64,000 nucleotides of DNA from Fidelibacterota bacterium (GTDB lineage Bacteria > Fidelibacterota > UBA8477 > JABMPR01), in contig JABIFG010000003.1 in assembly GCA_018650795.1 (NCBI GenBank), forward strand, positions 1 through 64,000, written 5' to 3'. Shown here piece by piece: positions 8,529 to 17,517 of this stretch (within the stretch, counting starts at the first letter, position 1; each line of letters starts with the position of its first letter). The notes beneath the pieces were generated by a model, which searched no databases, was not told the DNA's origin, and saw nothing but the letters and a program-made list of their open reading frames with translations. Both the position numbers and the translations under genes were made by a program.

Positions 8529-10991
8529 ATGAAAAATATTTTACACCAATTCAGTCTTATATGCTTGCTAATAACAGGTTTGCTGGCAAATGCCCCCTCC
8601 GGAGTTATTACAGGCACCATCGTTGACCGCGATACTCATCAGCCCCTCCCTGGAGCAAATGTCCTGCTGGATGGAACTCAATACGGTGCTGCAAGTGATC
8701 TGGAAGGATATTTTGAAATCCGTAATGTTCCAGTTGGTAGCTACTCTATCAGAGTACATATGATCGGCTATAAATCACAAGCCCGCGCAAATGTCCATTC
8801 ACTTGGCCATAAACCTGCACAAATCAACATTGCCCTGGAACCAACTATTCTGACCGCAGGTGATATAGTCGTGACTGCGGGCTATTTCGAGCGAGTCAAA
8901 GATGCCTCCACCAGTGTCCGCAGCGTAGATTTTGAAGAGATTCGCTCTGATCCTGTGGGTGCCTATGACATTCTGAGTATGATGCAATCACTACCTTCAG
9001 TAGTTTCTGGAGCAGATCAAACCAACGAGATTATCGTGCGTGGTGGTTCCCCGGGAGAAAACTTGTTTGTCATGGATTTCCTGGATATCCCCTACCCCGT
9101 CCACTATCCCCAACAAGGAGCTGGTGGTGGACCAATCACCATGGTAAACACTGAGTTTATAGAAAAGATTGATTTTTTTGCAGGTTCTTTTCCGGCTCGC
9201 TATGGCGACAAGCTTTCATCAGTTATGGATGTCACTGTCCGTGAAGGGAATGCAAGTGGTCATAAATCAGCGCTCAGTTTCGATATGTCCGGATTCGGAG
9301 CTACTATTGAAGGACCAATCAGTGATCAGAGCACCTATATCGGCTCAGTCAAGCGCTCATTCCTGGACCTCGTCATTCAGCAAAGCGGGCTCATGGCAAT
9401 TCCCAAATACTGGACATTCCAAGGCAAAGTCACCTATAACCTCAGTCAAAAAGAGAAGCTATACGTCAATTACCTTGGTGGTATTGATGAGATTGAGATA
9501 GTGGGCGAAGATTCACCCCAAAATCGTGGCGCAGAAAATGTAGGCTATAAGAGTCAACAACACACACTTGGGTTGACCTACAAAAACCTGTTCTCACAAA
9601 AAGGATATTTGCTTGCCTCACTTGGACATAACTATGTCATCATGGATATTGACGCCTACCGCGTCACTGATGAGAGTGAACACGACACCTTCTATCGGGG
9701 CATCAGTGTGGAGCAAGAAACTATTTTGAAAACTGACCTGGTTTACAAAGTAAACAAAGTTCTTGAAACAAGTTTTGGGGCTAAGCTTAAAATTGCACCC
9801 AACACCTGGGATTTTCTCTCATATAGTAGTGAATTAATCCTCTATGGGTATGCCTCTGATTCGCTGCAGCCCGCCTTACCGGTATCAGAAGCAGATTTTT
9901 ATGAGCACTTCTTTGATGATACAAACACAGTAGTACGCCCATTTGATACGCTGGCAACCTATGCCGCTTCAGATACGCTCTACGAAGAAATCTTTAACAG
10001 TATTGGGATTCATGGGCAAATAAGATATCAACCATCGCATCGGATTGAACTGACCCTAGGAGCTCGCTTACAGTACAATGCTTATCTGGAAAAATCCAAT
10101 TTCTCACCTCGGTTTAATGCAAGTTATCAACTCGCACACAATGCCAAGGTCAATGTAGCCGGAGGTCGCTATTACCAGCCTCCATTCTATTTAATGCTCA
10201 TTTTGGGAGGTTCAGAGGCAAAGGCGCTGGACTTTTATTATGCTGATCAAGCTTCGGTAGGATTTGAATACTTTCCCAGGGAAGATATCCGATTCACTGC
10301 TGAAGTTTACAGCAAAACCTTTGCAGATATGCCCATGGAAGAGATATTGACAAATCCCAATACCGGCGCTGATAGTACAGGTGATTTTGTAAATGCCGGG
10401 TCCGGTCGTTCTCGGGGATTTGAGCTATTTCTGCAGAAGAAATTTTCTAATAACTGGTATGGTACGTTCAGCTATTCCCATTCGGTCTCTGAGGGAATCG
10501 ATCCGCGCAAGGAGGAAACTGAATATTACCCCTGGGATTATGACTATGGTGATGTTGTGAGTCTGATCGGTGGCTATAAAATTCGATACATGGATTATGA
10601 ATGGTACAATAAATATAAAAAGACAACAATGGCAAAAGCAACCTCATGGTTACCGCTAGCTCCTGCTGACGAATTCGAAATCAGCTTTCGTTTACGCTAT
10701 TCAGGAGGAAAACCTGTTACACCCAAGACTTATAATCATGCGGTTCGGAAGTGGTATGTCTATTCAAACGATGATTGGAATACTGAGCGTATGGCCGAGT
10801 ATTTGCGATTTGATGTAATGATACTCCAACGTTTCTATTTTGAAAAAATGAATCTGGTGGCGTTCTGGGATATCATGAATGTATTCAACAGGGACAACCC
10901 CTGGGATTATGTCTACAATGAGAATGGCACGAAGGATATCGCCCTCCAATTTAAAACTTTCCCCATTGGTGGAATCACGCTTGAATTCTAA
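8529..10991 (+). CDS. TonB-dependent receptor with carboxypeptidase-D regulatory domain
   Basis: This 820-residue outer-membrane receptor has a signal peptide (1-20), a CarboxypepD-regulatory-like beta-sandwich (about 24-110, ITGTIVDRDTHQPLPGANV), a plug domain (about 130-230, with IIVRGGSPGENLFVMD) and a long beta-barrel ending in a terminal aromatic (GGITLEF). Such receptors import siderophores, cobalamin, sugars or peptides with TonB energy. The substrate is not predictable, and no SusD-like partner gene is present. It is the last gene of the unit with the membrane protein and winged-helix regulator, and a strong hairpin lies 38 bp past the stop. Confidence 0.93.
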   Translation: MKNILHQFSLICLLITGLLANAPSGVITGTIVDRDTHQPLPGANVLLDGTQYGAASDLEGYFEIRNVPVGSYSIRVHMIGYKSQARANVHSLGHKPAQINIALEPTILTAGDIVVTAGYFERVKDASTSVRSVDFEEIRSDPVGAYDILSMMQSLPSVVSGADQTNEIIVRGGSPGENLFVMDFLDIPYPVHYPQQGAGGGPITMVNTEFIEKIDFFAGSFPARYGDKLSSVMDVTVREGNASGHKSALSFDMSGFGATIEGPISDQSTYIGSVKRSFLDLVIQQSGLMAIPKYWTFQGKVTYNLSQKEKLYVNYLGGIDEIEIVGEDSPQNRGAENVGYKSQQHTLGLTYKNLFSQKGYLLASLGHNYVIMDIDAYRVTDESEHDTFYRGISVEQETILKTDLVYKVNKVLETSFGAKLKIAPNTWDFLSYSSELILYGYASDSLQPALPVSEADFYEHFFDDTNTVVRPFDTLATYAASDTLYEEIFNSIGIHGQIRYQPSHRIELTLGARLQYNAYLEKSNFSPRFNASYQLAHNAKVNVAGGRYYQPPFYLMLILGGSEAKALDFYYADQASVGFEYFPREDIRFTAEVYSKTFADMPMEEILTNPNTGADSTGDFVNAGSGRSRGFELFLQKKFSNNWYGTFSYSHSVSEGIDPRKEETEYYPWDYDYGDVVSLIGGYKIRYMDYEWYNKYKKTTMAKATSWLPLAPADEFEISFRLRYSGGKPVTPKTYNHAVRKWYVYSNDDWNTERMAEYLRFDVMILQRFYFEKMNLVAFWDIMNVFNRDNPWDYVYNENGTKDIALQFKTFPIGGITLEF

Positions 10992-11029
10992 ATAGTTGAA
11001 CCGGAAGGTTTTTTTGGTTGTGAGCACCT

Positions 11030-11057
11030 CTAACCACCAACTGAAGTTGGTGGTTAG
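11030..11057 (+). terminator. perfect 12-bp hairpin after the TonB receptor gene
   Basis: CTAACCACCAAC (11030-11041) pairs perfectly with GTTGGTGGTTAG (11046-11057) around a TGAA loop. It is followed by AAATATTTTTG, a loose T-rich stretch. It fits a rho-independent terminator separating the receptor gene from the ECF operon, although the T-tract starts a few bases late. Confidence 0.6.
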
Positions 11058-11225
11058 AAATATTTTTGCGAATGGTTTTATTTGATGCCGGTGTTGGCGG
11101 AGTAACACGCTATCACCATCAGAGTGGGGATTTTATACATCTTTTTGATCGATATCATCATCTTTATTTACTAATTCAAAAATAGTGCACAATATTTTTA
11201 GATTCCAAACGTCTATATAGGTGAC

Positions 11226-11807
11226 ATGCAAAGCCAGAAATCACAAATAGCCGTAACACCACAACAGAAAAAAACACTCGGAATGAGTGCAATTGTTCTG
11301 GAAGCCCGAGAATGGTTGCTCAATTCAGTATCTGGGATGGTGTCACGCTACGAAGATGCCGAGGACATTGTCCAGGATGTCTTTCACCAGTTTACAGGTG
11401 CTTATGGTGAGTTGCGCTCACTGGAAGCTACCTCAGCCTGGCTGTATCGTACTGCTAGAAACAAGGTGAGTGATTTTTATCGTAAACGTGCCCGAACTAT
11501 TGAAGGAAGCCATAGTGCAGTTCAATCTGGTGATATTGAAGAAGGACAGTTTTTAGAGAACCTGCTTCAAGATCCAGAGTTGCACAGTGCTTCCCTCCTC
11601 GATCAATCCCAGCTTCAAGAAAGACTTGAGACAGCTATCGAAGAACTCCCTGAACTGCAGCGGGAAGTATTCATATGGCATGAGATTGAAGGTCTGAGTT
11701 TCAAGGAAATTGCTAAACTCACTGGAGATTCACAAAACACTTTGCTCTCCAGAAAGCGGTACGCTGTATTGGCTTTGCGTAAAAAACTTAATGATCTATA
11801 TAAATAA
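11226..11807 (+). CDS. ECF-type RNA polymerase sigma factor
   Basis: A 193-residue sigma-70-family factor with region 2 (about 25-85, YEDAEDIVQDVFHQF and the TARNKVSDFYRKR segment) and region 4 (about 135-190, LPELQREVFIWHEIEGLSFKEIA and a helix-turn-helix). It lacks regions 1 and 3, as expected for extracytoplasmic-function factors. It is the first gene of an operon with a small membrane protein and a Spy-like periplasmic protein, suggesting a response to envelope stress or metals. No classical anti-sigma gene is visible. The small membrane protein is a candidate partner, but it does not resemble known zinc-type anti-sigma domains. Confidence 0.9.
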   Translation: MQSQKSQIAVTPQQKKTLGMSAIVLEAREWLLNSVSGMVSRYEDAEDIVQDVFHQFTGAYGELRSLEATSAWLYRTARNKVSDFYRKRARTIEGSHSAVQSGDIEEGQFLENLLQDPELHSASLLDQSQLQERLETAIEELPELQREVFIWHEIEGLSFKEIAKLTGDSQNTLLSRKRYAVLALRKKLNDLYK

Positions 11808-11824
11808 ATTGAAAGGAAGGCATT

Positions 11825-12157
11825 ATGCATAAACCATCAATAGGTAAAATTATCGGAATAGCATTTTTTGTAATCATCGCTATCACCGTCTTTCCAGCTG
11901 TTACCATGCTGCTTTGGAATTGGCTGATTCCAACTCTTTTTAGTGGTCCTGTAATAACTTACTGGCAAGCCCTGGGACTTATCGTTCTGGCGAAGATATT
12001 ATTTTCCAGCGGTCCTGGCGGATGCCGTAGTGACAGACACTCTCATTCGGCTCCCTGGAAAGCTCATCTCAGGCATAAGATGGAATTGAAACACAATCAA
12101 GAAATCCCGGCAGATGAGGTGGATTCCTCAAAACCTGCTGATACTGAAAATGAATAA
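11825..12157 (+). CDS. small membrane protein of ECF-Spy operon
   Basis: This 110-residue protein has two transmembrane segments (about 8-33, and 43-62 around YWQALGLIVLAKILFS). A Gly/His/Ser-rich loop follows (SSGPGGCRSDRHSHS), then a charged tail containing LRHKMELKHN. The family recurs beside ECF sigma factors in FCB genomes as far as I recall, but its role is unknown. The His/Cys-containing loop could bind metal. It begins 17 bp after the sigma-factor gene and ends 10 bp before the Spy-like ATG, so it is clearly part of the operon. Confidence 0.8.
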   Translation: MHKPSIGKIIGIAFFVIIAITVFPAVTMLLWNWLIPTLFSGPVITYWQALGLIVLAKILFSSGPGGCRSDRHSHSAPWKAHLRHKMELKHNQEIPADEVDSSKPADTENE

Positions 12158-12167
12158 GGACATTATA

Positions 12168-12611
12168 ATGAAAAAACTAAAACTGAATAAAAGAATGGGC
12201 TTCGGCCTCATCATCGTGACTCTGGCTTTGGGTATGACTGCCTGTGGCGCGCATCGCGGACATCACCACATGGATCAGGCTAAAATAATGAAACGTATTA
12301 CGAAGAAACTTGATCTCAATGAAATGCAACAAGGCAAACTTCAGGTTGTCCTCGAGAACGCCTCAAACTTCAAGCAGGGCATGCAAGCCAATCATACTGA
12401 GTTGAGCGGATCAATGCATGAAAATCTCAGGTCAACACAATTGGATGTAGATGCACTAAATATGCAATTTGATGATATCGAAACCGAATTCAAAACGTTT
12501 CGGAAGTCAATGGTCTCAGATTATGCTAATTTTCATACCAGCCTGGATGATGCACAGCGAGAAAAATTAGCTGTAATCTTCGAGAAAATGGAGAAACACA
12601 GGCGACATTAA
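12168..12611 (+). CDS. Spy/CpxP-like periplasmic protein
   Basis: A 147-residue exported protein with an N-terminal signal ending in a possible lipobox (ALGMTACG), followed by a His-rich patch (HRGHHHMDQ). A helical body carries an LTXXQ-like region (KLDLNEMQQGKLQVVLENA and a second LDDAQREKLAVIFEKM), the signature of Spy/CpxP chaperone-like stress proteins. The ATG at 12168 follows AAGGAC, and a longer frame from 12114 would overlap the preceding gene. As the last gene of the ECF operon it is a probable effector of the sigma-controlled response. The His patch hints at metal sensing, which is inference. Confidence 0.8.
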   Translation: MKKLKLNKRMGFGLIIVTLALGMTACGAHRGHHHMDQAKIMKRITKKLDLNEMQQGKLQVVLENASNFKQGMQANHTELSGSMHENLRSTQLDVDALNMQFDDIETEFKTFRKSMVSDYANFHTSLDDAQREKLAVIFEKMEKHRRH

Positions 12612-12632
12612 GAAGCTGGATAAATCATGCTC

Positions 12633-12667
12633 AAAAAAGAGGCTGGAAATATTCCAGCCTCTTTTTT
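12633..12667. terminator. bidirectional rho-independent terminator
   Basis: A perfect 16-bp inverted repeat (12633-12648 with 12652-12667, loop ATA) begins with six A and ends with six T around a GC-rich core (GAGGCTGGAA). It lies between convergent genes, so it can terminate both the Spy-like gene (plus) and the phosphorylase operon (minus). Confidence 0.93.
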
Positions 12668-12687
12668 ATCCAATATTTAACAGGATT

Positions 12688-14331
12688 TTATTTATAGTAT
12701 AACTTCAAATAATCCTGAACCATACGCGTACCTGTAAATTGTACACCAGTTTTGATGGATTCACGAACCATGGACAACCATTTCGCCTGGTCATCATAAT
12801 AAGTAGGGATAACCTGTTCTTCCAGCAGACGATAGAGGTGGTCTGCATCTGCGGCATCATTGGCATGCTCAGCATCACCAATAGCCCACCCATTTGAACC
12901 ATCGTTACAGGCTTCAGCCCACCAACCATCTAGAACAGACAAATTGGGCACACCATTGAGTGTAGCTTTCATCCCTGACGTTCCAGAAGCTTCGTTGGGA
13001 CGGAGTGGGGTATTTAACCAGACATCAACACCTGCAGTAATCAGGTTACCAAGCCACATATTGTAGTTTTCAAGGAAAACAATTTTCACATCACCCAGTA
13101 GCTCTTTGGCCTGGAGTACGATTTCCTTAAGAATTTCTTTGCCATGGTCATCACGGGGGTGGGCTTTCCCTGCAAAGATGAATTGTACTTTTCCCTTAGC
13201 TAGCTTTACCAGCCTCTCTTTATCATGAAATATCAGACGGGCACGTTTGTATTCAGCAGCCCTTCTGGCAAAACCAATGGTCAATGTTTTATTGGCCAGA
13301 GCCCTCTGGGATTGAGAATTGGCATAATCGAGCAGGAATTTCTTCTGGCTTCGCCTCGCAAACAGCAACTCATCATCGGGTACTGAATCAATTTCCAGAA
13401 GACGTGTTGGGTCCTGACGCCAACCAGGTAAATGTCTATCAAATACTTCTCTAAATATTTTGCCTACCCAGAATCGGTGGAATACACCATTTGTGACGTG
13501 ACCAATTTTGAAATCAGGGAACTGATCACTGGCGACTTCGCCGTGGAGGTCAGAAACCCCATTAGCGCTACGGCTAAAGTAAAGGCCCAACTCTGTCATA
13601 TGCACACGACTATTCAGTACCATGGAAGGCAGATTCAGGTTCTCAGGGAGAAGATCACCAATCAGACGTTTGACCCGATCTGCAGCAAAGTGATCGTGAC
13701 CTGCTGCTACAGGTGTGTGTGTGGTGAAATGGCAGCGTTTCCGTACCTCTTCTTCGTCTCCATTGAATTCCTTCAGAAGCTCCAGTGTTAGAAAAGAGCA
13801 ATGACCCTCATTCATATGATAAGTTGAAAAATCACTATATCCCAGATTGCGTAGTGCACGGATACCGGCGAATCCCAGAACTGCCTCTTGAAGAATGCGA
13901 TGATCCTTTCCGCCTGCATAGAGTCTCAAGGTAATCCTGCGATCATCTTCCTCGTTGCAGTCTACATCAGTATCCAGCAAAAGAACATCTATAGGAGTGC
14001 CATTTATTCCCACAAAGGTGTATTTCCAGACCTCTACACAGACTTCCCTTCCTCTGAGTGGCAGGGTGATTGTGCCATCTAGCTTCTCCAGGAGTGGATC
14101 TGGTTCAAACCGAGGATATATCTCCGTTTGATTGCCTTCCTCATCCATTCTCTGTTTGAAATAACCCTCTTTATACATGAGAGTCACAGCAACCATGTTC
14201 ACATCTAAGTCTGCGGCAGCCTTTATGTGGTCACCGGCTAATATTCCAAGTCCCCCACTATATGTGTGCAGACTTGGGGAAATCCCAATTTCTGCACTGA
14301 AATAAGCTACAGTGGCTTGAGTATTTGACAT
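12688..14331 (-). CDS. glgP: alpha-glucan family phosphorylase (short type)
   Basis: This enzyme phosphorolyses alpha-1,4-glucans (glycogen, maltodextrin) to glucose-1-phosphate with PLP. It is a 547-residue short-type member, whereas the E. coli type is about 800. The PLP-lysine motif is GTSGMKATLNG (K about 455), and NTPLRPNEASG precedes it. The N-terminal YFSAEIGISPSLHTYSGGLGILAGDH is typical. It sits 12 bp after the GH57 gene at the end of the trmB-gap-gap-GH57 run, consistent with a glucan breakdown operon feeding glycolysis. A strong bidirectional terminator follows. Homology is clear. Direction (degradation) is inferred from family and context. Confidence 0.94.
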   Translation of the reverse strand: MSNTQATVAYFSAEIGISPSLHTYSGGLGILAGDHIKAAADLDVNMVAVTLMYKEGYFKQRMDEEGNQTEIYPRFEPDPLLEKLDGTITLPLRGREVCVEVWKYTFVGINGTPIDVLLLDTDVDCNEEDDRRITLRLYAGGKDHRILQEAVLGFAGIRALRNLGYSDFSTYHMNEGHCSFLTLELLKEFNGDEEEVRKRCHFTTHTPVAAGHDHFAADRVKRLIGDLLPENLNLPSMVLNSRVHMTELGLYFSRSANGVSDLHGEVASDQFPDFKIGHVTNGVFHRFWVGKIFREVFDRHLPGWRQDPTRLLEIDSVPDDELLFARRSQKKFLLDYANSQSQRALANKTLTIGFARRAAEYKRARLIFHDKERLVKLAKGKVQFIFAGKAHPRDDHGKEILKEIVLQAKELLGDVKIVFLENYNMWLGNLITAGVDVWLNTPLRPNEASGTSGMKATLNGVPNLSVLDGWWAEACNDGSNGWAIGDAEHANDAADADHLYRLLEEQVIPTYYDDQAKWLSMVRESIKTGVQFTGTRMVQDYLKLYYK

Positions 14332-14343
14332 TTAATCCTCTTG

Positions 14344-16413
14344 TTATTTAAATTTATTTATGCTCAGGAGTAGCTCCAGTTCAAGAGACTCTCCCGGGTT
14401 AAGTTTCAATTTCCAATGTGGTAATTGAGCGGAAGCTTGATAGACTCGCTCAAAACCTGCTTCTGACATAGAGATGGTCTCAATCGGAGAACGCCATAAC
14501 TGACAGGTCTCTGAGAAATCCATGTTAATTTTAAAATTATCCCATTCATTGATTAGAGAGATGCTCCTAACCTGGGCATCATTGCCGTGTGAGTTCAAAT
14601 ATCCTGCATGCTCATTATTCACCAGGTAATAACGGTCCGGGCTATTGCCTCCCAGGAGTCCAAAATTCATCTCAAGACCATAAAGTTGGTTAATGAGTTT
14701 GTCTCCCATATTTGTGATGATCACTTTTACAGATAGATCGTTGTGGTGAAGTTCTAATTTTTTCTCAATTTTCATCTGAGTCTCACCGACGAGTCCCAAT
14801 GTCCTAATCTCAACACCGGCCTCACTCTGCTGCACATCACTGGATAGGATGGAAAAAACTTGTTGTAGAGCGCCACGATAATGGGTGTCTTGAGTTTGAT
14901 CTCCATTAAACACATGATCAATAAGACCATTTCTACGATAATTATCAACAAACAATTTATCCTGGAGACCTTCCTCTTTGGTGAGGATGATGTCGTGAAT
15001 GGATCCATTGGTGTTTTGGTCATTGCTGGCTTGAGCCAGTTTTTCATGATAATGTTCTGAGTAACGCTGTAAATAGTTCGTTACGTTGAAATATGCGGGC
15101 AGCCAATCAATCTCACGGATGTGGCCTGTGTCAGATGATATAAACAATTGCAGCTTGTCTGAGCGTAAGCGGTATTCTTTGATACCATTACTATCAAGAT
15201 CAGCCAGGCCAGGGAAACTCCCTCCTGAATCGAGGAACTTTTCTTCCGCTTTTAGTAGATGTTCATAAATGGCATGACGAAGATGTGGGAGGTAGAGTCC
15301 GCCAAAAACACCGTGCCAATAGGCACAATTGCATTGAGCCCGATAAAGATCATCCCTGAGACTTGATGGGACACCACCCTTACTCTCAAGCTGCTTTAGA
15401 TTGAGAGACAGAAACTGTACACGCTTCTGCATCCAATTTGATTCAGGATACTTGGTGAAGAAATTGCGCCACATACCACCCTTAATAAATGGTCGGTTCG
15501 CATCACCTTTTCCCTGATTTTCGAGGTCATGAATAAAATGATCCATCTGGCGACCCAGCCCTGTGGACAAAGTCCACTGGGACATCTCAAAATATGAGGA
15601 GGTGGGAAGATAGACCAGGTCTCGAGGGGAATTATTTGAATGATATTGCTTAAATGTTGTGGTAGTGAGCCAATCAGAATTTTGACTTAACAAGGTAAAA
15701 AATCTTTCCAACCACTTCTCACCATATACAGTTTCCCAAGTACCTGGCCATATACCGAATTTTTCTCCGTCATCCGCCATAACCACGAGATTATCATCAT
15801 CTTCGGAGGCATAACTTTTTAAAATATCGATGGCAACCTGGGGATCTTCAAAAGGCATAGCATAGCGCATTTTCTGACTTATTGGGAAAACACTAAGGAC
15901 TTTACCTTCCTGCTCGGTATAGTAGTATCCATTTAATGTTTCAGGATCAACACCTGTCGTCAGAAAGTGGTAATCATCCACCAGCATGTATTCAATGTCA
16001 GCATTATTTAAACTTTGAGCAAGGTGTGGTTCCCAGACACGTTCTGTGAGCCAATTACCTTTAATTTCGTAGTCCAATCGATCAAGAGCCCAGTCGTTCA
16101 TTTTCTTGATTTGACCAACTTGATCAGCTTCAGGAATCATTGCCAGGATGGGTTCATAAAAACCACCACCCAGTACTTCGATATTTCCTCGATCTATTAG
16201 CTTCTTGAATAAATCCAACACATCCAGACGATTTGCTTCAAGCCATTCAATGAGAGAACCACTAAAGTGAAAGGCCATGCTGATATCTGGAAATTTCTCC
16301 AGAACTTGAAGAAATGGCAAATAGGATCGATCGCATGCATCATGAAATACATGATCAAAATTTCCTACAGGCTGATGGTTATGAATTCCAAATATGAATT
16401 GGACTTTTTTCAT
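14344..16413 (-). CDS. GH57 4-alpha-glucanotransferase/alpha-amylase-like enzyme
   Basis: A 689-residue glycoside hydrolase family 57 protein. The N-terminal catalytic (beta/alpha)7 barrel starts with FGIHNHQPVGNF. The nucleophile is predicted as E124 (WLTERVWEP) and the acid/base as D214 (MADDGEKFG), essentially the numbering of the Thermococcus litoralis 4-alpha-glucanotransferase. The C-terminal half (about 400-689) is the beta-sandwich found in that subfamily. There is no signal peptide, so it is cytoplasmic and would disproportionate maltodextrins or hydrolyse internal bonds, making substrates for the adjacent phosphorylase. Transferase versus hydrolase activity cannot be read from sequence alone. 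Confidence 0.9.
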   Translation of the reverse strand: MKKVQFIFGIHNHQPVGNFDHVFHDACDRSYLPFLQVLEKFPDISMAFHFSGSLIEWLEANRLDVLDLFKKLIDRGNIEVLGGGFYEPILAMIPEADQVGQIKKMNDWALDRLDYEIKGNWLTERVWEPHLAQSLNNADIEYMLVDDYHFLTTGVDPETLNGYYYTEQEGKVLSVFPISQKMRYAMPFEDPQVAIDILKSYASEDDDNLVVMADDGEKFGIWPGTWETVYGEKWLERFFTLLSQNSDWLTTTTFKQYHSNNSPRDLVYLPTSSYFEMSQWTLSTGLGRQMDHFIHDLENQGKGDANRPFIKGGMWRNFFTKYPESNWMQKRVQFLSLNLKQLESKGGVPSSLRDDLYRAQCNCAYWHGVFGGLYLPHLRHAIYEHLLKAEEKFLDSGGSFPGLADLDSNGIKEYRLRSDKLQLFISSDTGHIREIDWLPAYFNVTNYLQRYSEHYHEKLAQASNDQNTNGSIHDIILTKEEGLQDKLFVDNYRRNGLIDHVFNGDQTQDTHYRGALQQVFSILSSDVQQSEAGVEIRTLGLVGETQMKIEKKLELHHNDLSVKVIITNMGDKLINQLYGLEMNFGLLGGNSPDRYYLVNNEHAGYLNSHGNDAQVRSISLINEWDNFKINMDFSETCQLWRSPIETISMSEAGFERVYQASAQLPHWKLKLNPGESLELELLLSINKFK

Positions 16414-16466
16414 GCTTTATGGTTCCCAGTTAAAAACAGATGATATGTTGCTTCTTTTAGACAACA

Positions 16467-16492
16467 GAGCCGGTCGCATAAACGACCGGCTC
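16467..16492 (-). terminator. hairpin between gapA and the GH57 gene
   Basis: GAGCCGGTCG (16467-16476) and CGACCGGCTC (16483-16492) form a perfect 10-bp stem with a six-base loop. On the minus strand it is followed by TGTTGTCTAAAAG, only moderately T-rich. It may be a partial terminator or an RNA-stability element separating high gapA expression from the downstream glucan genes. Confidence 0.5.
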
Positions 16493-16515
16493 CATTCATC
16501 TGAAAAGGATATTAC

Positions 16516-17517
16516 TTACATACCCTTGAACAAGTTGATCAAGTCAACAACGCGGTTGGAATATCCCCATTCGTTGTCGTACCAGTTCAATGTCTTGACA
16601 ATTCGGTTACCAACAACCCGTGTATATGATGCATCATATATGGAGGAATATGGATTACCGATGATATCAGAAGAAACCAGATGGTTCTCGCTGTACTCAA
16701 GCACATCCTTGAGGCGATCTGTCTTGGTCGCTGCAAGAACGGCTGCGTTGATATCTTCAACGGTTACATTGCGGTTCACCTCTACGATCAGATCTACTAC
16801 AGATCCATCAGCAACTGGAACGCGAGCTGCGATACCATCCAGCTTACCTTTGAGTTCAGGAAGTACTTTTCCAACTGCTCTGGCCGCGCCAGTAGTGGTG
16901 GGAATGATGTTCTCAGCAGCAGCACGACTACGACGCCAATCTGAGTGAGGTACATCAGCAAGACGCTGATCATTGGTGTATGCATGGGTAGTTGTCATCA
17001 CACCTTCAACGATACCAAAAGCATCATTGAGGACTTTAGCCATCGGAGCTAAACAGTTGGTTGTACAACTAGCATTGGATACAATTTTGTGCTCTGGTTT
17101 CAGGCCATCTTCATTAACACCCAGAACCACGGTATAATCCACATCATCTTTTGAAGGAACGGTGAGGATGACACGTTTTGCACCAGCAGTTAAATGCTGA
17201 GTCAGAGATTCTTTTGTTCTGAAGACACCGGTAGCTTCTATAACAACATCAATATCTAAGTCTTTCCAGGGCAAATCTGCAGGATTGCGTTCGCAGAGCA
17301 TTTTAACGGTGTCATTTGCAGTATGCAGGACATCCTCTTTAAAGTGAACAGAAGCATCTCCAAAACCACCCATGACAGTATCATACTTGAGCAGATATGC
17401 CAATGCTTCACGATCGAAGAGATCATTGATTGCAACTACATTTATATCTTCACGTTTATCTAAAATACGAAATACGGAGCGACCGATACGACCGAATCCA
17501 TTGATTGCTACTCTCAT
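16516..17517 (-). CDS. gapA: glyceraldehyde-3-phosphate dehydrogenase
   Basis: This phosphorylating GAPDH converts glyceraldehyde-3-phosphate, NAD+ and phosphate to 1,3-bisphosphoglycerate. The 333 residues are a standard length. The NAD-binding motif is NGFGRIGR (6-13). The catalytic loop is SNASCTTNC with nucleophile C151, and the partner H178 lies in THAYTNDQ. Phosphate-site residues T209-G210 and R232 (ARVPV) are present, as is the C-terminal WYDNEWGYSNR. N31-D32 suggests NAD specificity. Its ATG overlaps the stop of an upstream GAPDH paralogue by four bases (ATGA), so the two are translationally coupled. All catalytic residues are intact. Confidence 0.97.
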   Translation of the reverse strand: MRVAINGFGRIGRSVFRILDKREDINVVAINDLFDREALAYLLKYDTVMGGFGDASVHFKEDVLHTANDTVKMLCERNPADLPWKDLDIDVVIEATGVFRTKESLTQHLTAGAKRVILTVPSKDDVDYTVVLGVNEDGLKPEHKIVSNASCTTNCLAPMAKVLNDAFGIVEGVMTTTHAYTNDQRLADVPHSDWRRSRAAAENIIPTTTGAARAVGKVLPELKGKLDGIAARVPVADGSVVDLIVEVNRNVTVEDINAAVLAATKTDRLKDVLEYSENHLVSSDIIGNPYSSIYDASYTRVVGNRIVKTLNWYDNEWGYSNRVVDLINLFKGM

